From Mycolicibacterium sp. P1-5 (lineage in GTDB: Bacteria > Actinomycetota > Actinomycetes > Mycobacteriales > Mycobacteriaceae): a DNA stretch of 64,000 bases. The notes under the pieces were generated by a model, which was not told the origin of the DNA, ran no database searches, and saw nothing but the letters and a program-made list of their open reading frames with translations. The DNA is taken from assembly GCF_008329565.1 (NCBI RefSeq), contig NZ_NPKT01000023.1:29941-93940 (forward strand), given 5' to 3'. This document shows, one piece after another, positions 27,290 to 35,130 of the stretch. Positions within the stretch are counted from its first letter, which is position 1. Each line of letters begins with the position of its first letter. The translations under genes and the position numbers were made by a program.

Positions 27290-28172
27290 GCAGCAACAGC
27301 TGCGCGATGCCGCCGCCAAGCTGGCCGATGACTTCGGGCCGGGATCCGTCGCGGATCTGGAAGACGAGTCCCGGCGGGCCCGGCTGGCCAAGACCGTCGA
27401 CGCGACCGGCTGGCGGTCGCTTCGATCCGACGGTGCCAGCGGCGTCGAAGTCGCCTTGGTCGCAGAGGAATTCGCTCGCGGTCTGGTTGATGTTCCGTTC
27501 CTCGGGCATGTGCTCGCCGACGATCTCTACCGGTTGCTGGAGGCCGAGCCGCAGCCGGCGACGATCGCGGTCGGTGATACGGCCATCGACGCCGATGGTG
27601 CCGGTGTGGCGCTGCGATTGTCCGGCAACGCCGTCGAATCGGTGGGTGTCGGCGCAGTCCGCCAGGCCGCCGATCTGACCCGCGCCACCGCCGTCGTCTC
27701 CGGTTCGTCGGACGTGCTCGGGGAGCTGACCACCGACCAGGCGCAGCGCTGGTATGCCCTGGCGCTGGCCGTGACGACAGCCGATCTGGTCGGTGCGGCT
27801 CGCGGTACCCACGCCTTGGCAACCGAGTATGCGAAGGTCCGCGAGCAATACGGCTCGGCGATCGGTTCGTATCAGGCGGTCGCGCACATGCTGGCTGAGG
27901 GCCTGGCCCTCATCGAGGGATCGGTCAGCGTGCTCCGCCATGCCTCGTGGGCCGTCGACGAGCTGCCGGTCGAAGAGGCGGTCGAGGCGGGCCGGGTCGC
28001 CAAGATCTATTGTGCGCGAGCTGCTCTGGCGGTCTGTGAGATGTCGATCCAGGTACACGGTGGGATCGGAAACACCTGGGAGTGCCTCGCTCATGTCTAT
28101 CTGCGTCGGGTACTGGCGGCCACCGAGGCTTGGCCAGTCAAGCTGGAGGAGTTGACCATTGGACTTTCGTGA
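27267..28172 (+). CDS. Acyl-CoA dehydrogenase, short partner (pair 1)
   Basis: This 301-residue acyl-CoA dehydrogenase-like subunit overlaps the synthetase by 23 bases and starts after AAGGAG. The C-terminal half keeps REQYGSAIGSYQAVAHMLAE and QVHGGIGNTWE (second family signature). The N-terminal half is reduced and lacks the SEPGAGSD signature. The next gene shows the opposite pattern, so the two should form a heteromer like the FadE pairs of steroid side-chain degradation. It dehydrogenates an acyl-CoA to the enoyl-CoA. Confidence 0.9.
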   Translation: MDARLTSEQQQLRDAAAKLADDFGPGSVADLEDESRRARLAKTVDATGWRSLRSDGASGVEVALVAEEFARGLVDVPFLGHVLADDLYRLLEAEPQPATIAVGDTAIDADGAGVALRLSGNAVESVGVGAVRQAADLTRATAVVSGSSDVLGELTTDQAQRWYALALAVTTADLVGAARGTHALATEYAKVREQYGSAIGSYQAVAHMLAEGLALIEGSVSVLRHASWAVDELPVEEAVEAGRVAKIYCARAALAVCEMSIQVHGGIGNTWECLAHVYLRRVLAATEAWPVKLEELTIGLS

Positions 28173-29247
28173 TTCGCCGGACGAGGCCGCCTTCCGGGAG
28201 CGGCTGCGCGGCTGGTTGAAAGAACAGAAGGGCAAGTTCCCCACGTCGGGTGATGCCTACTGGGCCAAAGCGGGAGAGTGGCATCAGGAACTCTATGCCG
28301 CCGGCTTCTTCGGCACATCATGGCCGAAGGAGTATGGCGGCCAGGGTTTGCCGACCGTGTTCGACGTGATCGTCGACGAGGAGATCGCCAAGGCCGGGGC
28401 ACCCGCGCGCCCGAGCCTGGGGTATCTGGTCGTGGGTCTTAGCCATCACGGGAGTGAGGAACTGCGACAACGTTTTCTGCCGGGCATGATCAACGGGACA
28501 GAGCGTTGGTGCCAGGGCTTTTCTGAGCCTGGCGCCGGTTCGGACCTGGCTTCACTGACCACGACGGCGACGCGCGATGGCGACGAGTACGTCATCAATG
28601 GCCACAAGGTCTGGACCAGTTATTCCGATTGCGCCGACTGGTGTCTGGTGCTGGCGCGCACCGACAAGGATTTGCCCAAGCACAAGGGCATCTCGGCGTT
28701 CATCGTCACAATGCACCAGCCCGGCATCGTGCAGCGGCCGCTGAAGATGATCAGCGGTGTCACCAAGGAATTCGGTCAGGTCGAGTTCGACGGCGCGCGT
28801 GTTCCGGCCGCGAACATGATTGGTGCCCCGGGCGACGGGTGGAAGTTGGCCATGACGGTGGTCAGCCACGAGCGCGAGCCCTCGACGCTGGGCTTCTCGG
28901 CGCGGTACGGAAAACTGGTGCGCCAGATGGCATCCCGCGTTGATGGACCGCCGCCCGACGAACTCATGTGGGCCTGGGTGCAGACCGAGATGTTGCGCCT
29001 GCATGTGCGCCGACGGCTCTCCGAGCAGCTCGACGGCATCAAGCACGGCCCGGACGGTTCGTTGGACAAGCTGCTGATGACCTGGACCGAGCAATCGGTC
29101 GGGCATGCCGCACTGGTGACTGTCGGCACCGACGACGAGGAGCTGTTCGGCGCCTACCTCTACAGCCGCGCCCAGAGCGTCATGGGCGGCACGTCACAGA
29201 TTCAGAAGAACATCATCGCTGGCCGCATCTTGGGACTGGGAGTGTAA
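28159..29247 (+). CDS. Acyl-CoA dehydrogenase, long partner (pair 1)
   Basis: This 362-residue subunit contains GFSEPGAGSDLASLTT (FAD and substrate-binding signature 1) and ends with QSVMGGTSQIQKNIIAGRILGLG, but has no QxxGGxG signature 2. A likely catalytic Glu is in SHEREPSTLG. It overlaps the short partner by 14 bases, indicating coupled translation and heteromer assembly. Electrons would pass to electron-transfer flavoprotein, which is not encoded in the window. Confidence 0.92.
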   Translation: MDFRDSPDEAAFRERLRGWLKEQKGKFPTSGDAYWAKAGEWHQELYAAGFFGTSWPKEYGGQGLPTVFDVIVDEEIAKAGAPARPSLGYLVVGLSHHGSEELRQRFLPGMINGTERWCQGFSEPGAGSDLASLTTTATRDGDEYVINGHKVWTSYSDCADWCLVLARTDKDLPKHKGISAFIVTMHQPGIVQRPLKMISGVTKEFGQVEFDGARVPAANMIGAPGDGWKLAMTVVSHEREPSTLGFSARYGKLVRQMASRVDGPPPDELMWAWVQTEMLRLHVRRRLSEQLDGIKHGPDGSLDKLLMTWTEQSVGHAALVTVGTDDEELFGAYLYSRAQSVMGGTSQIQKNIIAGRILGLGV

Positions 29248-29251
29248 CTAC

Positions 29252-30016
29252 ATGTACGACATGCCAGATGAAATCGACGTCAAAGCCGATGGCGCCCTGC
29301 GCATCATCACGCTGAACCGGCCCGACGACCTGAACGCCGTCAACGACAACCTGCACGTCGGGCTGGCCAAGATCTGGGACGCGCTCAACGAGGACGCCTC
29401 CGCACGGGCGGCGGTCATCACGGGTGCGGGCCGGGCCTTCTCGGCCGGCGGCGACTTCAACTACCTCGACGAGCTTCGCAACGACGAAGCTTTGCGGCAG
29501 AAGACAATCAAGCACGGCCGCGATCTCGTCATCGGCATGGTCCGCTGCCGCATCCCGGTGATCGCAGCCGTCAACGGGCCGGCCGTCGGACTCGGCTGCA
29601 GCCTCGCCGCGCTGTCCGATGTCGTCTACATCGCCGAGAACGCGTTCTTCGCCGATCCGCACGTTTCCATCGGCCTGGTCGCCGCCGACGGCGGTCCGTT
29701 GGTGTGGGGATCGCAGATCAGCCTGCTGCAGGCCAAGGAGTTCGCGCTGACCGGCGTGCGCATCAAGGCGCAGCGCGCGGTGGAGCTCGGCCTGGCGAAT
29801 CATGTTGTGGCCGATCCACTTTCCGAGGCGATCGCGTGCGCGAAGAAGATCATCGAGCTGCCGCAGCAGGCGGTGGAAGCCACCAAGCGGCTGATGAACC
29901 TGCAGCTGGAGAAGTCGGTGATGGCCTCGCTCGACTACGCCAACCTGGCCGAGTACGTGTCGTTCGGCACCGCCGACTTCAACAAGATCGTCGACGGGTT
30001 GATCGCCAAGAAGTAG
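29252..30016 (+). CDS. Enoyl-CoA hydratase/isomerase family protein
   Basis: This 254-residue crotonase-fold protein has the CoA-binding and oxyanion regions AFSAGGDFNYL and NGPAVGLGC. The two glutamates of classical hydratases are replaced: Ser117 at the Glu144 position (GLGCSLA) and His137 at the Glu164 position (ADPHVSIG). An aspartate follows in VAADGG (Asp146). This ADPHV...GDGG-like form is seen in other actinobacterial EchA proteins and may hydrate, isomerise or cleave a different substrate. Last gene of its operon, followed by a strong hairpin. Confidence 0.88.
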   Translation: MYDMPDEIDVKADGALRIITLNRPDDLNAVNDNLHVGLAKIWDALNEDASARAAVITGAGRAFSAGGDFNYLDELRNDEALRQKTIKHGRDLVIGMVRCRIPVIAAVNGPAVGLGCSLAALSDVVYIAENAFFADPHVSIGLVAADGGPLVWGSQISLLQAKEFALTGVRIKAQRAVELGLANHVVADPLSEAIACAKKIIELPQQAVEATKRLMNLQLEKSVMASLDYANLAEYVSFGTADFNKIVDGLIAKK

Positions 30017-30023
30017 CGACTGC

Positions 30024-30072
30024 GATTTCGGCGCGTTTTCGTTCGGTCAGCGAACGAAAACGCGCCGAAATC
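30024..30072. terminator. Perfect 22-bp hairpin, bidirectional terminator
   Basis: Arms 30024-30045 and 30051-30072 are perfectly complementary around a GTCAG loop (core GGCGCGTTTTCGTTCG). It lies between two convergent genes, so it should stop transcription in both directions. Confidence 0.85.
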
Positions 30073-30084
30073 ACAAGAGGCGAG

Positions 30085-30849
30085 CTACTTCGGCGGGAAG
30101 CGCAGCGCGCCGTCCAGGCGAATGGTTTCGCCGTTGAGGTAATCGTTTTCGGTGATCGACAACGCTAGCTGACCGTACTCGACCGAGCGTCCCATCCGCT
30201 TCGGGAACGGCACCTGCGGACCCCAGTAGGCCTCCAGCTGATCGGCGGCCTTGCCGTACGCCGGGGTGTTGATGGTGCCCGGCGCGATCGCCATCACCCG
30301 GATGCCCAGCGGTGAAAGATCCCGCGCGGCAACCAGAGTCATGGCCACGACGCCACCCTTGGCGGCGGAATACGGCAGCTGCCCGGTCTGGCCCTCGTAC
30401 GCGGCGATTGATGCGGTGTTGATGATCACGCCGCGGGCGCCGTTCTCGTCGGGCTCCTGGCGCGCCATCGCTGCCGCGACATGGCGCATGACGTTGAACA
30501 CCGCGGTCAGGTAGAAGGTGATGGTCTTGGTGAAAGCCTCCATCTCCATCGGGGAGCCGTCCTTGCCGACCAGCCGGCCGCCGCCGGCCGGCCCGCCGTG
30601 GGTGTCCACCGAGATGCGCAGCGGCCCGAGTTCCTCGGCCGCGGCGATGGCGGCTTGCACGTCGTCGTCGCTGGTGACGTCGGTGCGGACGTAGGGGATA
30701 CCGAGCTCCGCGGCGAGTTCTTTGGCCTTGTCATCGGCGAGGTCGGCGATCACGACCTTGACGCCTGCCCCGTGCAGTTTGTGCACGGTCGCCTCGCCGA
30801 GGCCGCCCGCCCCACCGAAGACGACGGCGGAGCTCCCACTGATCTGCAT
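30085..30849 (-). CDS. SDR-family hydroxyacyl-CoA dehydrogenase-like protein
   Basis: This 254-residue SDR reads MQISGSSAVVFGGAGGLGEATV (Rossmann glycines), ADLADD (NAD-type Asp), a serine in NTASIAAYEG, and YSAAKGG (catalytic Tyr/Lys). The overall pattern matches type II 3-hydroxyacyl-CoA dehydrogenases. The start at 30849 has AAGGG upstream and removes a 38-residue atypical extension. It is a single-gene unit with a GAGAATAATGTTCTC palindrome 38 bp upstream, so probably a beta-oxidation step of the island. Confidence 0.9.
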   Translation of the reverse strand: MQISGSSAVVFGGAGGLGEATVHKLHGAGVKVVIADLADDKAKELAAELGIPYVRTDVTSDDDVQAAIAAAEELGPLRISVDTHGGPAGGGRLVGKDGSPMEMEAFTKTITFYLTAVFNVMRHVAAAMARQEPDENGARGVIINTASIAAYEGQTGQLPYSAAKGGVVAMTLVAARDLSPLGIRVMAIAPGTINTPAYGKAADQLEAYWGPQVPFPKRMGRSVEYGQLALSITENDYLNGETIRLDGALRFPPK

Positions 30850-30886
30850 AGCGTTACCCTTCTTGCAACTGACGCTCTCTACTTGA

Positions 30887-30901
30887 GAGAATAATGTTCT
30901 C
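30887..30901. promoter_or_regulatory. TetR-type operator, SDR/meaB
   Basis: GAGAATAATGTTCTC lies between the divergent SDR gene (start 30849) and meaB (start 31071). It directly adjoins CTCTCTACTTGAGAG, a second inverted element in the opposite sense. Confidence 0.75.
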
Positions 30902-31070
30902 ATACCGGTCGCGAGGAGTGATCTGTGCATCGACACCGCCCACAAGGGCACGTTGCGCGACATCGACGACTGCCGGTTGGCGACGACGTCATCCTCGGCA
31001 ATGTGCGCCGTCGCCGGAGGGTCGGCGACATCGGCAAGAGTTCCCGGTCACTGAGCTAGCGTTGCGATCC

Positions 31071-31952
31071 ATGGACGTCGCCGAGCTGATCACCGCGGCC
31101 CGCGGCGGGAACACCCGCGCAGTCGGGCGGCTGCTGAGCCTCGTCGAGAGTGACCGCCGTGCCGAGGTGCTCGCGGTGGTGGGTCCGGCCGTGGTGCCGG
31201 TGGTGGGCATAACCGGGCCGCCGGGAGCGGGGAAGTCGACGACGATTGCGGTGCTCGCCGCGGCATATCGCGAACGCGCACAACGGGTCGCCGTGTTGGC
31301 CGTGGACCCATCATCGCCCTACAGCGGGGGCGCTTTGCTCGGTGATCGGATCAGGATGGCGCAGCACATCAACGATCCCGACGTGTTGATCCGGTCGGTG
31401 GCCACTCGCGGCCACCTCGGTGGCCTCGCCGCCGCCGTGCCCGCCGCGATCCGGCTGCTGGGCGCGCTCGGCTATGACGTCGTCCTGCTGGAGAGCGTCG
31501 GGGTCGGGCAGTCGGAGATCGAGATCGCCGCGGTCGCCGACCCGACGATCGTGATCCTCAATCCCGGTGCCGGTGACGCGGTCCAGGCCGCCAAGGCTGG
31601 CCTTCTCGAGGTCGCCGATCTGGTGGTGGTGAACAAGGCTGACCGGGAGGGCGCCGCCCAGACGGTGCGCGACCTCAAGTTCGAGACGCACGTTCCGGTT
31701 CTGACGCTCATCGCCGCCCGGGCCGAAGGGGTCGCAGAGCTCATCGAGGCGATCGAGGCCCACCGTCGCGCCGACACTCCCGAGCGCCGCGCAGCCCGGG
31801 CCCGCGCTCAGGTGTTGTCACTCGCGCAGAGCCGGCTGCACAAGCATCCCGATCTCGACGCACTGGCCCACGCTGTCGCCGACGGTAGCCGCGATCCCTA
31901 CAGTGCGGCGGAAGCGCTTATCGCTCAACGGGTTTCGCCAGTCGAGCCCTGA
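31071..31952 (+). CDS. meaB: MeaB/ArgK-type GTPase, B12-mutase chaperone
   Basis: This 293-residue G3E-family GTPase has Walker A GPPGAGKST (residues 49-57), DPSSPYSGGALLGDRIRM, ESVGVGQSE and base-specificity motif NKAD. MeaB-type proteins gate cofactor loading and protect adenosylcobalamin mutases, here most likely the 21506-23481 enzyme. The ATG at 31071 begins the conserved region. The open frame extends upstream but lacks family similarity, and no strong ribosome binding site is visible. It converges on the TetR gene. Confidence 0.93.
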   Translation: MDVAELITAARGGNTRAVGRLLSLVESDRRAEVLAVVGPAVVPVVGITGPPGAGKSTTIAVLAAAYRERAQRVAVLAVDPSSPYSGGALLGDRIRMAQHINDPDVLIRSVATRGHLGGLAAAVPAAIRLLGALGYDVVLLESVGVGQSEIEIAAVADPTIVILNPGAGDAVQAAKAGLLEVADLVVVNKADREGAAQTVRDLKFETHVPVLTLIAARAEGVAELIEAIEAHRRADTPERRAARARAQVLSLAQSRLHKHPDLDALAHAVADGSRDPYSAAEALIAQRVSPVEP

Positions 31953-31954
31953 GA

Positions 31955-32611
31955 TTACTTGCGGGCGAAGCCCTGAGAGCAGAACGTCCACACTTCGTCG
32001 CCGCTGATCGGCAGGTGGACGTTCTCCTCGTCCTCCACCGAGCTGGACTGGGCGATGAACATGATGGTCTGCATCGTCATGGCCGCCATCCGGCGGGGGT
32101 TGGCGTCTTCGCGCAGTTCGCCCGCCGCGGCGGCTTCGATCATCAGCTCGGAGAACAGCGCGACCAGCGGCGCGTGGGCGACCTTGACCTCGGTGGGGTG
32201 CGAGATCAGTAGCTGCGGCGCGAAGTCGGTGAACAGCGGCCGACGGGCCGTGGGATCCGGCCGGGAGAGTTCGAACAACAGCGTGACGGCCACCTTGAGG
32301 CGATCCAGGGGATCCTTCTGGGCCGACGTCGCGGCCCGGATCTGATCGGCAGCCCGGCTCAGGGCATCCTCGAACAACGCAAGCAGAAGCTCGTGTTTGC
32401 CGTCGAACTGCAGGTAGAAGCTGCGAAGTGACTGTCGGGACCGGTCCACCACTTCCTGCACGGTGAAGTCGGTGCTGCCCTTTTCGGTGATGATGGCTTG
32501 CGCGGCATCCAGGAAGCGCTGCACGCGCTGCCCCGCGCGCACCTTGGCGGTCCGGATGGACCGCTCGACGGCGCGCTGCTTCCAGGCCGGCTCTTCGCTC
32601 GGACTGTTCAC
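31955..32611 (-). CDS. TetR-family regulator, likely master of the island
   Basis: This 218-residue protein has an N-terminal TetR HTH (residues 28-80; FTVQEVVDRSRQSLRSFYLQF) and a C-terminal all-helical ligand-binding domain. GTG start. Two palindromes (32661-32675 and 32682-32696) lie 50-85 bp upstream. Related palindromes precede the ferredoxin/synthetase, SDR/meaB, carboxymuconolactone-decarboxylase-like, amidohydrolase and terminal amidohydrolase/dehydrogenase units. This makes it the best candidate for an autoregulated local repressor. The ligand is probably a pathway acyl-CoA; this is inference. Confidence 0.9.
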   Translation of the reverse strand: MNSPSEEPAWKQRAVERSIRTAKVRAGQRVQRFLDAAQAIITEKGSTDFTVQEVVDRSRQSLRSFYLQFDGKHELLLALFEDALSRAADQIRAATSAQKDPLDRLKVAVTLLFELSRPDPTARRPLFTDFAPQLLISHPTEVKVAHAPLVALFSELMIEAAAAGELREDANPRRMAAMTMQTIMFIAQSSSVEDEENVHLPISGDEVWTFCSQGFARK

Positions 32612-32660
32612 TGCCGGGCTCGAGACCAGCGCGAACGGGTTCGGATGTAGCTCACGCTAA

Positions 32661-32675
32661 GAGAGTACTACTCTC
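32661..32675. promoter_or_regulatory. TetR-type operator, autoregulatory copy 1
   Basis: GAGAGTACTACTCTC is a perfect 7-1-7 palindrome upstream of the TetR gene, close in sequence and identical in length to the other sites of the family. Confidence 0.75.
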
Positions 32676-32681
32676 AGCGGC

Positions 32682-32696
32682 GAGAATTATGTTCTC
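32682..32696. promoter_or_regulatory. TetR-type operator, autoregulatory copy 2
   Basis: GAGAATTATGTTCTC lies 21 bp (two helical turns) from copy 1, the spacing expected for two dimers binding the same face of DNA. Confidence 0.75.
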
Positions 32697-32770
32697 AATT
32701 CAATACGAACCAAAATTTTTGTTCCGATCAGTCTAAAGGGTGACCAGCGCATTCGCCGTCATGGCGTTCG

Positions 32771-33571
32771 TCACAGATTTCCCAGCCGGGGCGCATGCCC
32801 CAGGGACCGGATGGCAGCCCCCGCTTCGCGGGTCAGGTCGCGGGCGGATCCGAGCAACCCGTCGAGCACGAATGCCCGCTTCACGTGCCGGTGCAGGTCG
32901 TGCTCGTCGGTGAACCCGATGCCGCCCAGCACCTGCTGGCAGTGCTTGGCCGCGGTCAGCGCGGCCTGGCCGGCGGCGGCCTTGCCCAATGAACAGGCCA
33001 GGTCGCTGCCCTCGTCCGTGGCCATCAGCAGGGTGGCTTCCGCGCCCTCGACGGCGACCAGGGTCTCGGCAAGCCGGTGGCGGACCGCCTGGAAGGAGCC
33101 AATCGGCCGGCCGAACTGAACCCGGTCCACGGCGTGCTGCCGAGCGAGCGTCAGCATCGCCCGCGCCGACCCGGCCAGCCACCAGCCGAGCGCGAGACGC
33201 CCCTTGGCCAACGGCACGTCGGTCCCGGCCTCGGCCGTGCGGACGGGCAGCTCGGGATCCATCGCCGAACGCACACCGTCGGTGCGCTCCCAGATCACCC
33301 AGCGGCCTCCGGTGTACGGCAGTGCGATCGCCCCGCCGGGCGCAGCACCCGCCGCGGCGAGCACCACGTCGTTGATCACCCCGGCGTGCGTGCCCGTCTC
33401 GCCGAGCAACCGAAACACCAAGCCTGTTGCCTCGGACGGGATCTCGTCAAGCATCTCCAGCCAGCCGAGCTCGCTCAGGACATCCTCGACATTGAGAGGG
33501 CCGGCTGCCGCCGCGGCGGTCATCGACTTCTCGAGCGCGTCGGCCAGCATCCCCAGTTCGCCGTCTTCCAC
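32771..33571 (-). CDS. Acyl-CoA dehydrogenase, short partner (pair 2)
   Basis: This 266-residue subunit has VQFGRPIGSFQAVRHRLAETL and QVLGGIGFTDEHDLHRHVKR (signature 2) but no SEPGAGSD signature 1; its N-terminal half is degenerate. It follows the long partner after three bases. It is the last gene of a seven-gene operon that starts at 38573. The pair should act as a heteromer on a CoA-linked intermediate from the Rieske/amidohydrolase steps. Confidence 0.88.
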   Translation of the reverse strand: MEDGELGMLADALEKSMTAAAAAGPLNVEDVLSELGWLEMLDEIPSEATGLVFRLLGETGTHAGVINDVVLAAAGAAPGGAIALPYTGGRWVIWERTDGVRSAMDPELPVRTAEAGTDVPLAKGRLALGWWLAGSARAMLTLARQHAVDRVQFGRPIGSFQAVRHRLAETLVAVEGAEATLLMATDEGSDLACSLGKAAAGQAALTAAKHCQQVLGGIGFTDEHDLHRHVKRAFVLDGLLGSARDLTREAGAAIRSLGHAPRLGNL

Positions 33572-33574
33572 GCC

Positions 33575-34699
33575 TCACTCCTTCCCGAGGTCGAGGAGCC
33601 GGCGGGCGATGATGTTGCGCTGGATCTCCGCGGTGCCGCCGTAGATGGTGGCCGAGCGCGAATACAGGAACTCCGAACGCCAGGGCGTCTCGTCGAGCTC
33701 GAGCACCCCGGGCAACACGTCGTGCGCGATGTCATAGAGGTGCTGCTCAGCGCCGGCGAGAAGCACCTTGTCGATTGACGTCTCCGGTCCCAGCTTGGCC
33801 CCTTCGGCGAATCGGTGTTGGGTGCCGGCCGACTTGCAGCGGACGGTGTGCAAGGCGAGGTAGGCCGAACCGAGCTCGGCGTCGCCGGCATCGGTCTCGT
33901 CGGCGATCAACCGGTCCAACCGGGTGAACAGGTAGGAGATTCGCTGCCAGAAACACGTCGACCGCTCGAACGGCAACAGATCGTTGGCCAGCCGCCAACC
34001 ATCGCCGGGGTTGCCGAGCATGCGATCGGCCGACACCACCACGTCGTCGAAGTACACCTCGCAGAATTCGTCGACGCCGTGCATGGTGTGCAGCGGGCGC
34101 ACCGTGATGCCGGGGGAATCCATATCGATGAAGAACGCGGTGATGCCCTCGTGCTTGGGCGTTTCCGGTGTTCCGGTGCGGGTCAGCAGGACGCAGCGCT
34201 TCGAGAACTGGGCGAAGCTGGTCCAGACCTTCTGACCGTTGATCACCCACTCGTCACCGCGCTGGGTGGCCTTGGTGCTCAACGAAGCCAGGTCACTGCC
34301 CGAGCCGGGCTCGGAGAATCCCTGACACCAGTGCTCCTCGCCGCGCAGGTAACGCGGCACCATCTCGGCGGCCAGTTCCGGTCGCGCGTACGAGATCATG
34401 GTCGGCACAAGGACTTCCATCATGGAGTATGGGCCCGGCTCGGCGATGTTGCGACCCAGCACCTCCTCGGCGACGATCATCCGCATGATCACCGAGCCGC
34501 CGAGGCCGCCAACCGCTTCGGGCCAGCCGTACCGCATCCAGCCGGCGTCGTAGAGGGCCCGGCGTACCCGGCTCATCTGCTCGATGTGCGCATCCAGCGA
34601 ATGGTTCGGGCCAGGGCTCAGATCGTTCGCGTCGAGCCAGGCGCGCAGGTCGGTGCGGAATTCGTCAGCCGTCGTACCGGGTTCGGCTACCGTGGTCAT
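33575..34699 (-). CDS. Acyl-CoA dehydrogenase, long partner (pair 2)
   Basis: This 374-residue protein has start 34699 overlapping the upstream stop (ATGA), preferred over a 168-base extension. It contains GFSEPGSGSDLASLST (signature 1), NGQKVWTSFAQ and the C-terminal YGGTAEIQRNIIARRLLDLG, and lacks QxxGGxG. The likely base is in LLPFERSTCFW. The complementary short partner is encoded directly downstream. Confidence 0.9.
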   Translation of the reverse strand: MTTVAEPGTTADEFRTDLRAWLDANDLSPGPNHSLDAHIEQMSRVRRALYDAGWMRYGWPEAVGGLGGSVIMRMIVAEEVLGRNIAEPGPYSMMEVLVPTMISYARPELAAEMVPRYLRGEEHWCQGFSEPGSGSDLASLSTKATQRGDEWVINGQKVWTSFAQFSKRCVLLTRTGTPETPKHEGITAFFIDMDSPGITVRPLHTMHGVDEFCEVYFDDVVVSADRMLGNPGDGWRLANDLLPFERSTCFWQRISYLFTRLDRLIADETDAGDAELGSAYLALHTVRCKSAGTQHRFAEGAKLGPETSIDKVLLAGAEQHLYDIAHDVLPGVLELDETPWRSEFLYSRSATIYGGTAEIQRNIIARRLLDLGKE

Positions 34700-35130
34700 C
34701 CGCCGGCCGGCCGGCCGATCGCGTGCGGACGGCCGGAATCGTGCACCCCGGTGCGCCGGATGAACGTCATCGCCCGGGTGTTCAGTCGCCAGCCATTCTC
34801 GGTCCGCAGATAGGTGTCGCGGTAGTAGCCGATGCGCATGTCGTGCGCGGAGTGCTCGATGAAGCACAGCGGCTGAGTCCCGGTGGCCTTGTCCGAGTCG
34901 TTCTCGTCGAACTCGACCAGTGACTCGCCGGTCATGAACAAGCCCTTGGGTGCGGCGTCGACGAGCTCGGGAAACCGCCCCAGCGAATAGGTTTCGCCGA
35001 ACGCGCTGTACGTGCCGTCCTCGGTGAAGACCTTGACCAGGTTCTCGACGTCCAACTGGGTGATGGTCACCGCGTAGCGGGCGAGCAGCTGCTGGATCTC
35101 GACGATGTCGTCAGTTCGTTTTGTCGACAT
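34696..35130 (-). CDS. SnoaL/NTF2-like small enzyme
   Basis: This 144-residue NTF2-like protein contains IQQLLARYAVTITQLDVENLVKVFTEDGTY at the N-terminus and YYRDTYLRTENGWRLNTRAMTFIRR at the C-terminus. This cone-shaped fold hosts isomerases, dehydratases, cyclases and aromatic-dioxygenase beta subunits. Its place in a Rieske-oxygenase operon leaves open a beta-subunit-like or a dehydratase/isomerase role. It overlaps both neighbours. Confidence 0.82.
   Translation of the reverse strand: MSTKRTDDIVEIQQLLARYAVTITQLDVENLVKVFTEDGTYSAFGETYSLGRFPELVDAAPKGLFMTGESLVEFDENDSDKATGTQPLCFIEHSAHDMRIGYYRDTYLRTENGWRLNTRAMTFIRRTGVHDSGRPHAIGRPAGG

Noticed and set aside
30902..31070. N-terminal extension of MeaB or a small ORF before it
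   Set aside because: The in-frame upstream residues are Arg/Thr-rich and unrelated to MeaB; the conserved protein begins at 31071.
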